A stretch of DNA of 64,000 bases from Hydrogenophaga sp. BPS33 (GCF_009859475.1 NZ_CP044549.1:4712001-4776000), one strand, 5' to 3'; positions 1-10,695 are shown, numbered from the stretch's first letter. The notes: generated from the sequence alone by a model not told the origin. Numbers and translations: made by a program.

Positions 1-114
1 CTGTCCGTTGCTGTAGCCGGACTCGACGTCGGTCACGCCCCGCACTTCCTTGTAGACGGACTCGGTGCACCAGAAGCAGCCGCCGCCCAATACCAGCACT
101 TGTCTGTCGCTCAT
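1..114 (-). CDS. msrA: Peptide methionine-S-sulfoxide reductase, N-terminal fragment (cut by window edge)
   Basis: Only the first 38 residues are inside the window. They carry the MsrA signature GGGCFWC, with the catalytic cysteine at residue 13, followed by the family-typical '[11 protein letters not shown]' and 'SGYSNG' stretches. MsrA reduces methionine-S-sulfoxide in proteins using thioredoxin and acts in the cytoplasm. The ATG is read leftwards from position 114. The neighbour to its right is on the same strand but separated by 21 bases and unrelated. The identification is firm from the motif, but the completeness of the gene cannot be judged. Confidence 0.9.
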   Translation of the reverse strand, partial: MSDRQVLVLGGGCFWCTESVYKEVRGVTDVESGYSNGQ

Positions 115-135
115 CGTGTTCTCCAGTTGAGCGCC

Positions 136-1026
136 CTACTCTATCGGGACCGCAAAAGCCCGCACGGCGTCCAGGAATGCAAACTGGGCCGTGGTGTGGC
201 GCTCGCCGATCCACAGGCAGTGCGTCTCGTAAGGCGGCGAGTCCACGTCCAGCGGCACGAACACCACCCCCGGCAAACCCGCCTGCCGCATCGCGGCCGG
301 CACCAACGCCACCGCCAGGCCCTGGGACACCAGCGACACCACGCTGAGCCAATGGCGCAATTCGTAGCCTATCTCGGGCACGAAACCCGCGTCCGCACAC
401 AGGCCCAGGAAGCGCTCGTGGTAGTCCGGCGACACCGCGCGCGACACCATGGCAAAGGGCTCTGCGTGCAGGTGCGCGAGCGGCAAGCGCCGGCGTCTGG
501 CCAGCGCATGTCCCGTGGGCAGGCAGGCCACGAAGGGTTGGCGCGAGAGCAGGATCTGCGAGAAACCCGCCGGCACGTGCGTGGTGTGCACGAAGCCCAC
601 GTCCAGCCGCTCGTGCCGCAGGTCGATGAGCTGCTCGCTCGAACTCATTTCCTGCAGCACCAGCCGCAGCCGAGGATGCGCGGCGCCGAACGACTTCAGG
701 ATGTCGGGCAGTCCCCGGTACAACGCCGTGCCCACGAAGCCGATGCGCAAGTTGCCGACAAGCCCCTGAGACACGTCGCGCGCCTCACGCGCCGCCTGTT
801 GCGCCTGGTCCAGCAGCGCCCGCGCCGCCGGCACGAAGGCTTGGCCGGCCGCTGTGAGCTGCACCCCCCGGCTGTTGCGCGTGAACAGCTGCGCCCCCAC
901 CGAGGCTTCGAGCTGCTGGATGTTCAGCGACAGCGGCGGCTGGGTGATCGCCAGGCGCTGGGCGGCGCGGCCGAAGTGCAACTCTTCGGCGAGCACAAGG
1001 AAGTAGCGCAGGTGTCGGAATTCCAT
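136..1026 (-). CDS. LysR-family transcriptional regulator, divergent from gcdH
   Basis: A 296-residue protein of normal LysR length. The N-terminus starts [18 protein letters not shown], the classic start of the winged helix-turn-helix; helices cover roughly residues 1-60 ('[21 protein letters not shown]'). A periplasmic-binding-like effector domain follows from about residue 90. I chose the ATG at 1026 because the reading frame extends upstream only as non-family sequence. The gene is divergent from glutaryl-CoA dehydrogenase with 106 bases between starts, the usual layout for a LysR activator of the facing gene. An inverted repeat lies 13 bases upstream of this start. The effector is unknown; glutarate or glutaryl-CoA is a reasonable inference from context only. 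Confidence 0.9.
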   Translation of the reverse strand: MEFRHLRYFLVLAEELHFGRAAQRLAITQPPLSLNIQQLEASVGAQLFTRNSRGVQLTAAGQAFVPAARALLDQAQQAAREARDVSQGLVGNLRIGFVGTALYRGLPDILKSFGAAHPRLRLVLQEMSSSEQLIDLRHERLDVGFVHTTHVPAGFSQILLSRQPFVACLPTGHALARRRRLPLAHLHAEPFAMVSRAVSPDYHERFLGLCADAGFVPEIGYELRHWLSVVSLVSQGLAVALVPAAMRQAGLPGVVFVPLDVDSPPYETHCLWIGERHTTAQFAFLDAVRAFAVPIE

Positions 1027-1038
1027 AAATTCAAGTTT

Positions 1039-1054
1039 TGTATGGCCGAATACA
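1039..1054. promoter_or_regulatory. Candidate LysR operator (TGTAT-N6-ATACA)
   Basis: A perfect inverted repeat with 5-base arms and a 6-base spacer lies between the divergent lysR and gcdH genes. Its dyad and T/A-rich arms fit the loose LysR box (T-N11-A within a dyad). It is 13 bases from the regulator start, fitting autoregulation, and about 80 bases from the gcdH ATG, fitting activation from upstream. Assignment is by position and symmetry only. Confidence 0.45.
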
Positions 1055-1132
1055 CCATCGATATTAGACAAGTATTCATGTGAAACCGACAATCGCGCCA
1101 TCGCGCCTCGTCCAACCCCGGAGACACACACC

Positions 1133-2320
<1,188 letters not shown>

Positions 2321-2330
2321 GTTGTGAACG

Positions 2331-2346
2331 GGCTGCCATTGCAGCC
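2331..2346. other. Short hairpin between convergent genes
   Basis: GGCTGC-CATT-GCAGCC forms a perfect 6-bp stem with a 4-base loop, 11 bases past the gcdH stop and before the convergent LysR stop. No T-run follows on either strand, so an intrinsic terminator is not supported. It could still stabilise 3' ends. Confidence 0.25.
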
Positions 2347-2387
2347 TACGCCTGCGCCGCTCTCGACTTGCCACATCGGTGCTGCAT

Positions 2388-3326
2388 TCAAACCGCCCCG
2401 TCGTGCGCGCACGAGATGCCTTCACAACACTCGGCCACCAAGGCACGCAACCACTTGTGCGCCGGTGAATCGTCGTCGCGCTGGCTCCACAGCGCGTGGT
2501 AGTGGGCCACCACGCCGTCGAAGGGCAGTTCGAACTGCCGCAGCGGCCAGCGTGTGCACAGCTCGTCGGCGAGGGTACGTGGCAAGGTGCACAGCATCTC
2601 GCTGCCCGTCAGAAGATTGGCGATGCCCGCCAGGAACGGCACCTTGACGGCGACACGCCGCCTTTGTCCGTGCGCCGCGAGCACACGGTCGACGATGCTA
2701 CGCTGCTCGGTTCCCGCGGACACGAGCACGTGGCGCATCTGCAGAAACGCCGGCATCGTCAGACCGCCTTCGATCAGCGGATGGTCGTGCATGGCCACGC
2801 ACACATAGTCCTCCGAAAACAGATGCTGGAGGGAGAAACGCGTGGGGTGATCGCCATTGGCCACCACCGCCAGATCCAGCTGGCCCGTGTCGAGCCGATC
2901 GCGCGCCTCTTCCGGCCCCGCGTGACTGGTTTCGATGTCGATGCCTGGCGCTTCGCGCTCCAGCCGATGCACTAGGCGCGGCAGCAGCACCGATGAGGCG
3001 TAATCCGTCAGGCTGATGCGCAGCTGCATCGTGGCGGTCTCGGGGTCGAATCCGTTCGCCGCGTTCAAGGCCTGCTGAACCGCCGCCACGGCGGGCGAGA
3101 TGAGGCCGGAAAGCTGCACGGCTCTGGGCGTGGGCGTCAGCCCATGGGGTGCCCGCACGAAGAGCTCGTCGTCGAACAACACACGAAGACGCCCCAGCGC
3201 ATGGCTGGTTGCCGATTGGGTCAGGCACAGAAAACTGCCTGCACGGGTGAGGTTGCGCTCCCGGTAGATGACGTCGAACACCCGAAGGAGGTTCATGTCG
3301 ACGGTGGTGATATTAATTTCACGCAT
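2388..3326 (-). CDS. LysR-family regulator (NodD/LeuO-like), divergent from the acyl-CoA module
   Basis: A 312-residue LysR protein. The N-terminus 'DMNLLRVFDVIYRERNLTRAG' and 'QSATSHALGRLR' are typical of the NodD/LeuO subgroup, and 'LFVRAPHGLTPTPRA' ends the DNA-binding domain. The rest is the effector-binding fold. I took the ATG at 3326; a second ATG ten codons in (3296) is equally possible. It faces the six-gene operon beginning at 3460 with 133 bases between them, so it most likely regulates that operon. The ligand cannot be read from sequence. Confidence 0.88.
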   Translation of the reverse strand: MREINITTVDMNLLRVFDVIYRERNLTRAGSFLCLTQSATSHALGRLRVLFDDELFVRAPHGLTPTPRAVQLSGLISPAVAAVQQALNAANGFDPETATMQLRISLTDYASSVLLPRLVHRLEREAPGIDIETSHAGPEEARDRLDTGQLDLAVVANGDHPTRFSLQHLFSEDYVCVAMHDHPLIEGGLTMPAFLQMRHVLVSAGTEQRSIVDRVLAAHGQRRRVAVKVPFLAGIANLLTGSEMLCTLPRTLADELCTRWPLRQFELPFDGVVAHYHALWSQRDDDSPAHKWLRALVAECCEGISCAHDGAV

Positions 3327-3367
3327 CTCGCTGTCTCGAAAAATGAGGTGGCTTCGTGGTCTGCAGC

Positions 3368-3375
3368 TATCGATA
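3368..3375. promoter_or_regulatory. TATCGATA dyad in the LysR/acyl-CoA-operon intergenic region
   Basis: An 8-base perfect palindrome within the 133-base divergent gap, 42 bases upstream of the LysR start. It is the most symmetrical element in the gap and a candidate core of a LysR site. Short palindromes occur by chance, so the support is weak. Confidence 0.25.
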
Positions 3376-3459
3376 CTAGGTTCTCTTGAATGTTCCACCC
3401 AACCGATAGGAGCCCCGAATGTCCCCGAGACCCGCCGACCCCACCACGGAGATTTCCCC

Positions 3460-4449
3460 ATGAAGGCCTGGACGATTCGCGGCGATGCGGCTTCGCCTGA
3501 GCTGGTCCTGGGCGAGAGTCCGCGGCCCGAAGCGGGCCCGAAAGAGCTGCTCGTGCGGGTGCGCGCCATCGGCGTCAACCGTGCCGATCTGGCGCGCCGC
3601 ACCGGTCACTACGAACAGCTGCAGCGGTTGTCGGATGCGCCGATTCCCGGCCTCGAACTGGCCGGCGAAGTGGCCGCCGTGGGTGCGAACGTCACAGGCT
3701 GGCGTGTGGGCGATCGCGTGATGGGCCTGCCTCCAGCCGCGTATGCGGCCTTCGCGCGCCTGCCGGCGGACATGGCGATCCGTGTGCCCTCCTCGCTGAG
3801 CTGGGAGCAAGCCGCCGCGCTGCCCATGGCCTACCTCACCGCGCACAACGCGCTCGTCACCGAAGGGCGCTTCGCGCGTGGGGATCACCTGCTGGTGCAC
3901 GGCGTCTCCAGTGGCGTGGGCTTGGCGACGGTCCAGATCGCACGGCTGCTGGGCGCGGGCGTGATCGCCGGGACGGCGTCGCCGCAGAAGCATGCGGCGC
4001 TGGCGCCCTACGGCGTCGATGTGCCACTCGCCCATGGCGACGCGCAGGCCGCGGAACGCATCGGCATCGCGACCGGCCAACACGGCGTGGACGTGATCGT
4101 CGACATGGCCGGCGCATCGGCAGCCCAGCTTTCACAACAGGCCGCTGGTCTGCGTGCCCGGTGGGTGCAGGTGGGTCGGCTGGGCGGCGCCAAGGCCGAC
4201 ATCGACCTGGACTTGCTGGCGCGAAAGCGCCTGTCGCTGATCGGGGTGACGTTCCGCACGCGCAGCGTGGAAGAGATCGCGGCGCTGGTGCAAGCGGCCG
4301 CGCACGACCTGACCGAGGCCTGGGGCTCCGGACAACTGTCCATGCCGATCGCCAAGGTCTTCCCGTTCGAGCAGGCCGATGCGGCACAGGCGTTCATGCG
4401 ACAGAACGCCCACGTCGGAAAGATCGTGATCGAGGGTTGCCCGGACTGA
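3460..4449 (+). CDS. Zinc-independent NADPH:quinone oxidoreductase-type alcohol dehydrogenase
   Basis: A 329-residue medium-chain dehydrogenase/reductase of the quinone oxidoreductase branch. Visible features: the GroES-like N-domain ('VRVRAIGVNRADLARRTGHY', 'PGLELAGEVAAVG'), then a Rossmann domain with 'LVHGVSSGVGLATVQIARLLG' as the NADP-binding glycine motif. The cysteines that bind structural zinc in true alcohol dehydrogenases are absent, as expected for this branch. The family reduces quinones or enones (crotonase-type acrylyl reduction also occurs). It opens the operon that runs to 10384; the next gene starts 77 bases later. The ATG at 3460 begins the family-typical 'MKAWTIRG'; upstream in-frame sequence belongs to the promoter region. 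Confidence 0.85.
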   Translation: MKAWTIRGDAASPELVLGESPRPEAGPKELLVRVRAIGVNRADLARRTGHYEQLQRLSDAPIPGLELAGEVAAVGANVTGWRVGDRVMGLPPAAYAAFARLPADMAIRVPSSLSWEQAAALPMAYLTAHNALVTEGRFARGDHLLVHGVSSGVGLATVQIARLLGAGVIAGTASPQKHAALAPYGVDVPLAHGDAQAAERIGIATGQHGVDVIVDMAGASAAQLSQQAAGLRARWVQVGRLGGAKADIDLDLLARKRLSLIGVTFRTRSVEEIAALVQAAAHDLTEAWGSGQLSMPIAKVFPFEQADAAQAFMRQNAHVGKIVIEGCPD

Positions 4450-4526
4450 GTCCACGCCCCGGTTCGCGTCACCCAGGGCCGCGCCTCGCTCGGCCCCGTT
4501 CACAACAGTTCAAAAGGAGACTTCAC

Positions 4527-5513
4527 ATGCCGTCATCGCACAGAAGAATTGCGCTTGCCACCGGCCTCGCCGCACTGGTGTTGGCCACCACAGCCACGTG
4601 GGCGCAAACCGCATCGTCCTGGCCCAACCGCCCGGTGCGCATCGTCAACCCGGCCAGCCCCGGCGGCACCGCCGATGCCTTGACGCGCATCGTGGCCGAC
4701 AAGCTGAGCGCGGACCTGGGCCAGCCCTTCATTCTGGATTTCCGCGCGGGGGCCAACGGCATCATCGGCAACGACCACGTAGCCAAAGCATTGCCCGACG
4801 GCTACACGCTGCTGCTGTGCAATTCCGCGATGGTGGCCAACGCCTCGCTGTACACGAAGCTGCCTTACGACACGGCCAAGGACTTCGCGCCCGTGTCGCA
4901 CTTCTTCGAAACGCCGTACTTCCTTTTCGTCAGCACCAAGCTCGAAGCGCGCAGCTTGCGCGAACTCGTGGCCCTGGCGCGCAACGCGCCGGGCAAGCTC
5001 ACCTATTCCTCGTCCGGCATCGGTAGTACCCCGCACCTGACCGGCGTGCAGTTCGCCCAGAAGGCAGGCACGTCGCTGATGCATGTGCCGTACAAAGGAT
5101 CGGCACCGGCAGTGACCGCGACCGCGTCGGGCGAGACCGACCTGCTGTTCATGAGCCTGCCTGCCACCCGCAAGCTCGTCGAAGACGGCCGGCTGCGCCT
5201 GCTGGGCACCACCTCCGCCGAGCGTTCCTCGTTCGCGCCCGAAGCCCCGACGATCGCCGAAGCTGGCCTGCCCCCGCTGGTGGCCAGCGCCTGGTTCGGC
5301 TTCTGCGCACCAGCGGCCACACCCGTGGACGTGCAGGAGCGGTTTGCCGCCGCGCTGGTGCGCGCGATGGCGCAGCCCGACGTGCGGCAGCGTTTCCACG
5401 ACGCGGGCGCCGTTCCCACGGCGAACAACCCTGCGGCGTTCCGCGCCTTCTTCCAGAAAAGCATCACCGACACCGCATCGGTGGTGAAAGCCTCGGGCGC
5501 GCGGCTCGAATGA
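4527..5513 (+). CDS. Bug/TctC-type tripartite tricarboxylate transporter substrate-binding protein
   Basis: A 328-residue periplasmic receptor. Residues 1-27 form a Sec signal peptide ('LATGLAALVLATTATWAQ'). The mature start 'WPNRPVRIVNPASPGGTADALTR' is the Bug family signature, followed by 'NGIIGNDHVAKALPDGYTLL' and the ligand-loop motif 'HVPYKGSAPA'. Bug proteins bind carboxylates or amides and deliver them to TctA/TctB membrane partners, but no tctAB genes adjoin this one. AAGGAGA lies 9 bases before the ATG at 4527. It likely supplies the substrate metabolised by the four downstream enzymes. Confidence 0.92.
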   Translation: MPSSHRRIALATGLAALVLATTATWAQTASSWPNRPVRIVNPASPGGTADALTRIVADKLSADLGQPFILDFRAGANGIIGNDHVAKALPDGYTLLLCNSAMVANASLYTKLPYDTAKDFAPVSHFFETPYFLFVSTKLEARSLRELVALARNAPGKLTYSSSGIGSTPHLTGVQFAQKAGTSLMHVPYKGSAPAVTATASGETDLLFMSLPATRKLVEDGRLRLLGTTSAERSSFAPEAPTIAEAGLPPLVASAWFGFCAPAATPVDVQERFAAALVRAMAQPDVRQRFHDAGAVPTANNPAAFRAFFQKSITDTASVVKASGARLE

Positions 5514-5563
5514 CGCCACGCCCTTCACCCTTTCTCGAACCACACCACCCAAGGAAAATCACA

Positions 5564-7219
5564 ATGCAAGTCATGGACGTCATCGCCGAGATGCTCAAAC
5601 GGGAGGGCATCGACACGATGTTTTGTTACCCCACCACACCGGTCATCGAGGCCGCCGCGCGCGCCGGCATCCGCCCGGTCTTGTGCCGGCAGGAACGTGT
5701 TGGCGTGGACATGGCCAACGGCTACACCCGCACACGCAACGGCAAGCCCTTCAGCGTGTTCGCCATGCAGTACGGGCCGGGCGCGGAGAACGCGTTCTCC
5801 GGTGTCGCCACGGCGTACTCGGACTCCGCGCCGATTCTTCTCCTGCCCCTGGGCCATCGGCGCGAAGTCGCACAGGTGCCGCCCACGTTCCGCTCCTCGC
5901 GCACCTTCTCGACCGTGACGCGATCGGCCGAGGAGTTGCTGGAGCCCCACGAGATCGGCAACGTCATGCGCCGCGCCTTCAACCACCTGAAGAACGGCCG
6001 GCTCGGCCCGGTGATGGTGGAGTTGCCGATGGACCTGGTCGAACACGAGCTGGGCGACTTTCCGATCGTCTATCAACCGGTTCGCGCGACCCGATCGGCG
6101 GCCGATGAACGCGACGTCGACGATGCGGCGCGGCTGCTGCTCGACGCGCGCTGTCCCGTCATCCAGGCCGGCCAGGGCATCCTCTACGCACAAGCCTGGG
6201 ACGAACTGCGGGAGCTGGCCGAGCTGACCTCGATTCCCGTCATCACCACGGTCGAAGGCAAAGGCGCCTTCCCGGAGAACCATCCGCTGTCGCTGGGCAC
6301 GACCGGCGCGGTACTGACCGGCCACGGCCACCACTTCATGGGCGAGTGCGACCTGCTGTTCGGCGCCGGCAGCAGCCTGACGCGGCACTTCCTGACCAAC
6401 CGGGTGTTGCCGGTGTCGGGCCGCAAGGTGATCCAGGCCAGCAACGACCCGCGCGATTTCTACAAGGGGTACGAAATGGACGTCGCATTGCTGGGTGACG
6501 CCAAACTCGTGCTGCGGCAACTGGTCGAGGCGGTTCGGGACCGCTTGAACGGCAAGCCGCGGGTGAACGACACGCCGCATCAGATCGCAAAAATCAAGCA
6601 GAGCTGGCTCGCGGAGTGGGCGGCCAAGCTCACGAGCAACCAGACCCCGATGACGCCCTACCGCGTCGTCGCGGAGTTCAGCAAAGTCGTGGACCACGAC
6701 AAGACCATCGTGACGCACGACTCCGGCAGCCCGCGCGATCAGATCCTGCCGTTCTACGAATGCACCGTGCCCAACGGCTATCTCGGCTGGGGCAAGTCCC
6801 ACGCGCTGGGCACAGGGCTGGGCTTGACGATCGGCGCCAAGCTGGCCGCACCCGACCGCTTCTGCGTCAACTTCATGGGCGATGCGGCGTTCGGCATGAC
6901 CGGCCTGGACTTCGAGACTTCGGTGCGGGTCGATGCGCCGATCTGTACCGTCGTTCTCAACAACTCGACCATGGCGATCGAGACGCGCGCCATGAAGCTC
7001 TCGCATTCGATCTACCGCACGCGCGACATCGGCGGCAGCTACGCGGCACTGGCGCGCGACCTGGGCGGCTGGAGCGAAAAGGTCGAAGACCCCAGCCAGA
7101 TCGCAGCGGCGTTCGAGCGCGCGCGCGAGCAGAACGAGAACGGACGTGCCGCCTTGCTGGAGTTCGTGACCAACGAAGAGACCGACTTCTCCTTCCGCCG
7201 CACCCACTTCAGCCACTGA
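5564..7219 (+). CDS. Thiamine-pyrophosphate-dependent enzyme, acetolactate-synthase/decarboxylase-like
   Basis: A 551-residue enzyme with the three-domain TPP layout (Pyr about 1-165, central about 190-325, PP about 365-540). The activating glutamate is Glu44 in 'VLCRQERVGVDMANG'. The magnesium/TPP motif is GDA-(24 residues)-NN, 'GDAAFGMTGLDFET...VVLNN'; GDA replaces the common GDG, as in many ALS-like paralogues. Family chemistry is decarboxylation or carboligation of 2-oxo acids; the substrate is unknown. AAGGAAAA precedes the ATG at 5564. An earlier ATG at 5510 overlaps the previous stop but has no ribosome-binding site. It sits between a Bug receptor and an acyl-CoA ligase, suggesting a 2-oxo acid or CoA-ester route. 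Confidence 0.85.
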   Translation: MQVMDVIAEMLKREGIDTMFCYPTTPVIEAAARAGIRPVLCRQERVGVDMANGYTRTRNGKPFSVFAMQYGPGAENAFSGVATAYSDSAPILLLPLGHRREVAQVPPTFRSSRTFSTVTRSAEELLEPHEIGNVMRRAFNHLKNGRLGPVMVELPMDLVEHELGDFPIVYQPVRATRSAADERDVDDAARLLLDARCPVIQAGQGILYAQAWDELRELAELTSIPVITTVEGKGAFPENHPLSLGTTGAVLTGHGHHFMGECDLLFGAGSSLTRHFLTNRVLPVSGRKVIQASNDPRDFYKGYEMDVALLGDAKLVLRQLVEAVRDRLNGKPRVNDTPHQIAKIKQSWLAEWAAKLTSNQTPMTPYRVVAEFSKVVDHDKTIVTHDSGSPRDQILPFYECTVPNGYLGWGKSHALGTGLGLTIGAKLAAPDRFCVNFMGDAAFGMTGLDFETSVRVDAPICTVVLNNSTMAIETRAMKLSHSIYRTRDIGGSYAALARDLGGWSEKVEDPSQIAAAFERAREQNENGRAALLEFVTNEETDFSFRRTHFSH

Positions 7220-7234
7220 GCACGCAGGCGCGCC

Positions 7235-8785
7235 ATGCATCTCATCGACTGCTTCGAACGCGGCCATCGGCTGGCGCCGCACGCCCCCTGCTTCGTCGAG
7301 CCGGACGGCCGCACGCTGACCTACCGGGAAACGGCCGACCTGTCCCACCGCGTCTGCAACGGCCTGCACGCCGCGGACGTGCAGCGCGGCGACAAGGTGG
7401 GCCTGCTCGGCGTCAACCACCTGCTGACCTTCCCGGCGGTGCTAGGCGTGATCCGATCCGGCGGCGTGTGGCTGCCGGTGAATGCCCGCAACACGATCGA
7501 AGAAACCATCAACATCTTCGCGCGCAGCGGCTGCCGGTTCCTCTTCGTGCACAGCGCGTTCGCGGAACACTTCGCCTTGCTGCGGGCCTCGCTGCCTTTG
7601 CTGGACATGGTGTGCATCGACGGACCTTGCGCCGGCGTGCAAGGCCTGGAGGCATGGGCAGCGCCCTACGACAACGCATCGCCGCCGCCCACGGCGCAGC
7701 CCGACGACGTGATCGCCATTCGCGGCACGGGAGGGACGACGGGCCTTCCCAAAGGCGTGCAAGCCACGCACCGCATGTACCGCGCCATGCTGGCCAACTG
7801 GTTCGCTTCCATGCCCGTGGTGGAAGCCCCGGTGCATCTGGTGGTGGCGCCCATGACGCACGCGGCCGGCACCATCGTCCTGCCGACCTTGATGTACGGC
7901 GGCTCGAACATCATTGCCCGCTCCACGGACGCGGCGGAAATCCTGGGGCTGATCGAGCGCTACCGCGTCACCCAGCTGTTCCTCACCCCGACGCTCGTCT
8001 ACCGCCTGCTCGATCACCCCGGCATCGAAGACAGGGATCTCAAGTCGCTGCGGTACCTGGTCTACTCCGCCGCGCCCATGTCGGTCCACAAGCTGCGCCA
8101 GGCATTGCGCATTTTTGGCCCGGTGATGGTGCAGCTGTACGGGCAAACCGAAGCCCCCCTCACGATCACCTGCCTCACCGCGTCGGAGCACGTGACGCAC
8201 GGGGACGCGCGGCGCGAGGAACGCCTGGCCAGTTGCGGTAGGCCTTGCCCCTTTGTCGACGTCGAGATCCTGGGGCCCGATGGGCGCTTCCTGGGCACGG
8301 GAGAGCGCGGTGAGATCGTGGTCAAGGGCGAACTCGTGATGGGGGGTTACCACGACAATCCGCAAGCCTCGGCCGCCGCGCTGAAAGACGGCTGGCTGCA
8401 CACCGGCGATGTCGGCTACCGGGACGAGGAGGGTTACCTGTACGTCGTCGACCGCTTGAAGGACCTCGTCATCTCCGGCGGTTTCAACATCTCGCCCAGC
8501 GAGATCGAACAGGTGTTGCTCGGCCACCCCGCCATTGCGGATTGCGCCGTGATCGGCGTTCCCGACGAGACCTGGGGCGAGGCCGTCAAGGCCGTGGTGG
8601 AACTCAAGGCCCATGCGGCCTGGGACGAGCAGGCGGCGCTTGCCACCTTTCGCGCTCAGTTGGGCGGCATGAAGACACCCAAATCCATCGAAGTGTGGGA
8701 ACAGTTGCCCCGCAGCGCCGTGGGCAAGGTGCTCAAGAGCGAGATCCGCAAACGCTATTGGGACGCCACAGGGCGCCAGGTATGA
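7235..8785 (+). CDS. AMP-forming acyl-CoA ligase
   Basis: A 516-residue member of the adenylate-forming family. Motifs in order: phosphate loop '[12 protein letters not shown]' (about 168-179), 'YGQTEAP' for adenine/ATP binding, '[10 protein letters not shown]' and '[16 protein letters not shown]' at the hinge, and the C-terminal catalytic lysine in '[10 protein letters not shown]'. It activates a carboxylic acid with ATP and CoA in the cytoplasm. It starts 15 bases after the TPP-enzyme stop and ends 10 bases before the thiolase gene, so it is part of the same transcript. The acyl substrate cannot be deduced from sequence. Confidence 0.92.
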   Translation: MHLIDCFERGHRLAPHAPCFVEPDGRTLTYRETADLSHRVCNGLHAADVQRGDKVGLLGVNHLLTFPAVLGVIRSGGVWLPVNARNTIEETINIFARSGCRFLFVHSAFAEHFALLRASLPLLDMVCIDGPCAGVQGLEAWAAPYDNASPPPTAQPDDVIAIRGTGGTTGLPKGVQATHRMYRAMLANWFASMPVVEAPVHLVVAPMTHAAGTIVLPTLMYGGSNIIARSTDAAEILGLIERYRVTQLFLTPTLVYRLLDHPGIEDRDLKSLRYLVYSAAPMSVHKLRQALRIFGPVMVQLYGQTEAPLTITCLTASEHVTHGDARREERLASCGRPCPFVDVEILGPDGRFLGTGERGEIVVKGELVMGGYHDNPQASAAALKDGWLHTGDVGYRDEEGYLYVVDRLKDLVISGGFNISPSEIEQVLLGHPAIADCAVIGVPDETWGEAVKAVVELKAHAAWDEQAALATFRAQLGGMKTPKSIEVWEQLPRSAVGKVLKSEIRKRYWDATGRQV

Positions 8786-8795
8786 GGACGCCTTC

Positions 8796-9965
8796 ATGAC
8801 CCACGCCGGCCAGGCCTTCGTCGTCGGCGCATTCGAGCATCCACAGCGCCACGCGCCCGACCAATCGGTGGCGCAATTGCACGCGGAGTGCGCCCAGGGT
8901 GCCCTGCGCGACGCCGGTCTGCAGCTGTCCGACGTCGACGCCTACTTCTGTGCTGGCGATGCGCCCGGCGCGTCACCTGCGTTCATGGCGGACTACCTGA
9001 ACCTGCGCTTGAAGCACGTCGACGGCACGGAAGTCGGTGGCTGTTCGTACCTGTCGCACATCGGCCATGCCGCCCAGGCGATTGCGCAAGGGAGCTGCAA
9101 CGTCGCGTTGATCACGCTGGCCGGCAAACCCCGCAGTTCGGGCCAGCGGACCGGCACCGAGCGGCGGCACATGCCGGTCGACCGCCCGAACGCCGCCTGG
9201 GAAGCGGCGTACGGATGGACCGTCGGAACGCTCTACGGCAATCTCGCGATGCGCCACATGCACCTGTACGGCACCACCCCCGAACAACTGGCCTGGATCA
9301 AGGTGGCCGCCTCCGTGCACGCCCAGCACAACCTCCATGCCTTGCTGCCGAACGTCGTCACGGTGGACGAGGTGCTGGCCTCGCCTCTGGTCGCAGACCC
9401 CCTGCACCGGCTGGACTGCTGCGTCATCACCGATGGTGGCGGGGCGCTGGTGATCACCCGGCGGGAGATCGCAAAATCCCTCGACCGGCCCTTGGTGCGG
9501 GTGCGGGGCTGCGGCGAAACGGTGAAGACCAGCGGCGGCGGTTACGGCGACATGCTGCAGACCGGCGCGGCGCAGTCCGGTGCCGAGGCTTTCCAGCAGG
9601 CGGGCGTGCGACCGCAGGACATCCAATACGCCTCGATCTACGACAACTTCACCATCATGGTGTTGCTGCAGTTGGAAGACCTCGGCTTCTGCGAAAAAGG
9701 TCGGGGTGGTCGCTTCGTCGAAGACGGCGGCCTGATCGCCGGGCAGGGCCGCCTGGCCTGGAACACCGATGGTGGTGGACTGTGCAACAACCACCCGGCC
9801 AACCGCGGTGGCATTACCAAGGCGATCGAAGCGGTGAGGCAGTTGCGCGGTGAGGCGGCCGCGCCGCTGCAGGTGCCCGGCTGCAGCCTGGCGCTCGCGG
9901 CCGGGCCGGGCGGCGTCCACGGGCTGGGCCATTCTCATGCGACAGTGATCATGGAGCGCATATGA
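8796..9965 (+). CDS. Thiolase-fold protein of the SCPx/Ltp branch
   Basis: A 389-residue thiolase-superfamily protein. The presumed nucleophile is Cys83 in '[14 protein letters not shown]'. The region normally holding the second, C-terminal cysteine reads '[14 protein letters not shown]' with no cysteine, and the conserved loop reads '[10 protein letters not shown]'. It is therefore not a standard biosynthetic or degradative thiolase. Members of this branch paired with a DUF35 protein include steroid side-chain retro-aldolases. The stop overlaps the next gene, a DUF35 protein, in an ATGA, which supports a heteromeric complex. The reaction may be thiolytic or retro-aldol cleavage of a CoA ester. 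Confidence 0.85.
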   Translation: MTHAGQAFVVGAFEHPQRHAPDQSVAQLHAECAQGALRDAGLQLSDVDAYFCAGDAPGASPAFMADYLNLRLKHVDGTEVGGCSYLSHIGHAAQAIAQGSCNVALITLAGKPRSSGQRTGTERRHMPVDRPNAAWEAAYGWTVGTLYGNLAMRHMHLYGTTPEQLAWIKVAASVHAQHNLHALLPNVVTVDEVLASPLVADPLHRLDCCVITDGGGALVITRREIAKSLDRPLVRVRGCGETVKTSGGGYGDMLQTGAAQSGAEAFQQAGVRPQDIQYASIYDNFTIMVLLQLEDLGFCEKGRGGRFVEDGGLIAGQGRLAWNTDGGGLCNNHPANRGGITKAIEAVRQLRGEAAAPLQVPGCSLALAAGPGGVHGLGHSHATVIMERI

Positions 9966-10384
9966 GCGCGGCGTCGATCGTTGATGAGTTTGCGGATCCG
10001 TATGTGGCGGCATTTCCCGAGACCGCGCCCTTTTGGGAAGCTTCCCGTCGCGGTGCACTGGTGTTGCCCTGGTGCGAGGACTGCGGGCGCAGCCACTGGC
10101 ACCCACGACCGTTCTGTCCCTTGTGCGGGGCATCCCGGCTGGTGTGGCGTCTCTCCACGGGGCGCGGCCAGCTGTATTCCTTCAGTGTCGACAGGAAGGC
10201 AGCGGTACCGGTGGTCGTGGCCTATGTCGCTCTGGACGATGGCCCCCTGCTGATGACGAACATCGTCGGTACCGACCCCGGCGAATTGCAGATCGGGCAG
10301 GCGGTGCAAGTCGCGTTCCGCGCAGCGCCTGAGAGTCGGATGGTGCCGGTGTTTGAGGTTTTCCCACAATCATCACCCGATTGA
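9962..10384 (+). CDS. DUF35 (zinc-ribbon + OB-fold) partner of the thiolase-like protein
   Basis: A 140-residue protein. The N-terminal rubredoxin-like zinc ribbon is visible as 'WCEDCG' and 'FCPLCGASRL' (two CxxC pairs, residues about 38-58). An OB-fold beta domain with 'GRGQLYSFSVDR' and 'GPLLMTNIVG' follows. DUF35 proteins bind acyl-CoA and form complexes with thiolase-like enzymes such as Ltp2 or archaeal HMG-CoA synthase. The 4-base overlap with the preceding thiolase-like gene gives translational coupling and points to such a complex. It is the last gene of the operon. Confidence 0.92.
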   Translation: MSAASIVDEFADPYVAAFPETAPFWEASRRGALVLPWCEDCGRSHWHPRPFCPLCGASRLVWRLSTGRGQLYSFSVDRKAAVPVVVAYVALDDGPLLMTNIVGTDPGELQIGQAVQVAFRAAPESRMVPVFEVFPQSSPD

Positions 10385-10413
10385 CGTCCGGCTCAAGACC
10401 TCTTATCGACGCT

Positions 10414-10677
10414 CTAAAGCCGAGCTTCCAGCATCAACTCCGCCGCCGTCAAGTCCAGCATGGCGGCGATCTTGAACAGCGACATCGCGCCCGGGTTCTG
10501 CTTTCCCCGCTCGATCGAGCTCATGTACGCGCGATCGATATCGCAGCGATTGGCAAGCTCTTCCTGAGAAAGATTTCGCTCCGTGCGAAGCCGGCGAATC
10601 GCGTCTCCCAAGGCAACCAGGGATGGATCGTCAGCGTACCGGGGTGAGGATGAAGGCATCCCGGGATGTTTTTTCAT
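10414..10677 (-). CDS. XRE-family helix-turn-helix regulator
   Basis: A small DNA-binding protein, 87 residues from the ATG at 10677. The core 'LGDAIRRLRTERNLSQEELANRCDIDRAYMSSIERGKQNP' is a canonical Cro/C1-type HTH (residues about 23-65) and little else is present. A GTG at 10725 would add 16 residues. I prefer 10677 because a perfect 12-base palindrome lies 19 bases upstream of it, where an autoregulatory operator is expected. It is convergent with the DUF35 gene (29 bases apart). Its targets are unknown. Confidence 0.8.
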   Translation of the reverse strand: MKKHPGMPSSSPRYADDPSLVALGDAIRRLRTERNLSQEELANRCDIDRAYMSSIERGKQNPGAMSLFKIAAMLDLTAAELMLEARL

Positions 10678-10695
10678 TGATGACGATTTGACTAC

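Noticed and set aside
2331..2346. Intrinsic terminator for gcdH
   Set aside because: The stem is only 6 bp and no T-run follows on either strand, so it is listed only as a hairpin.
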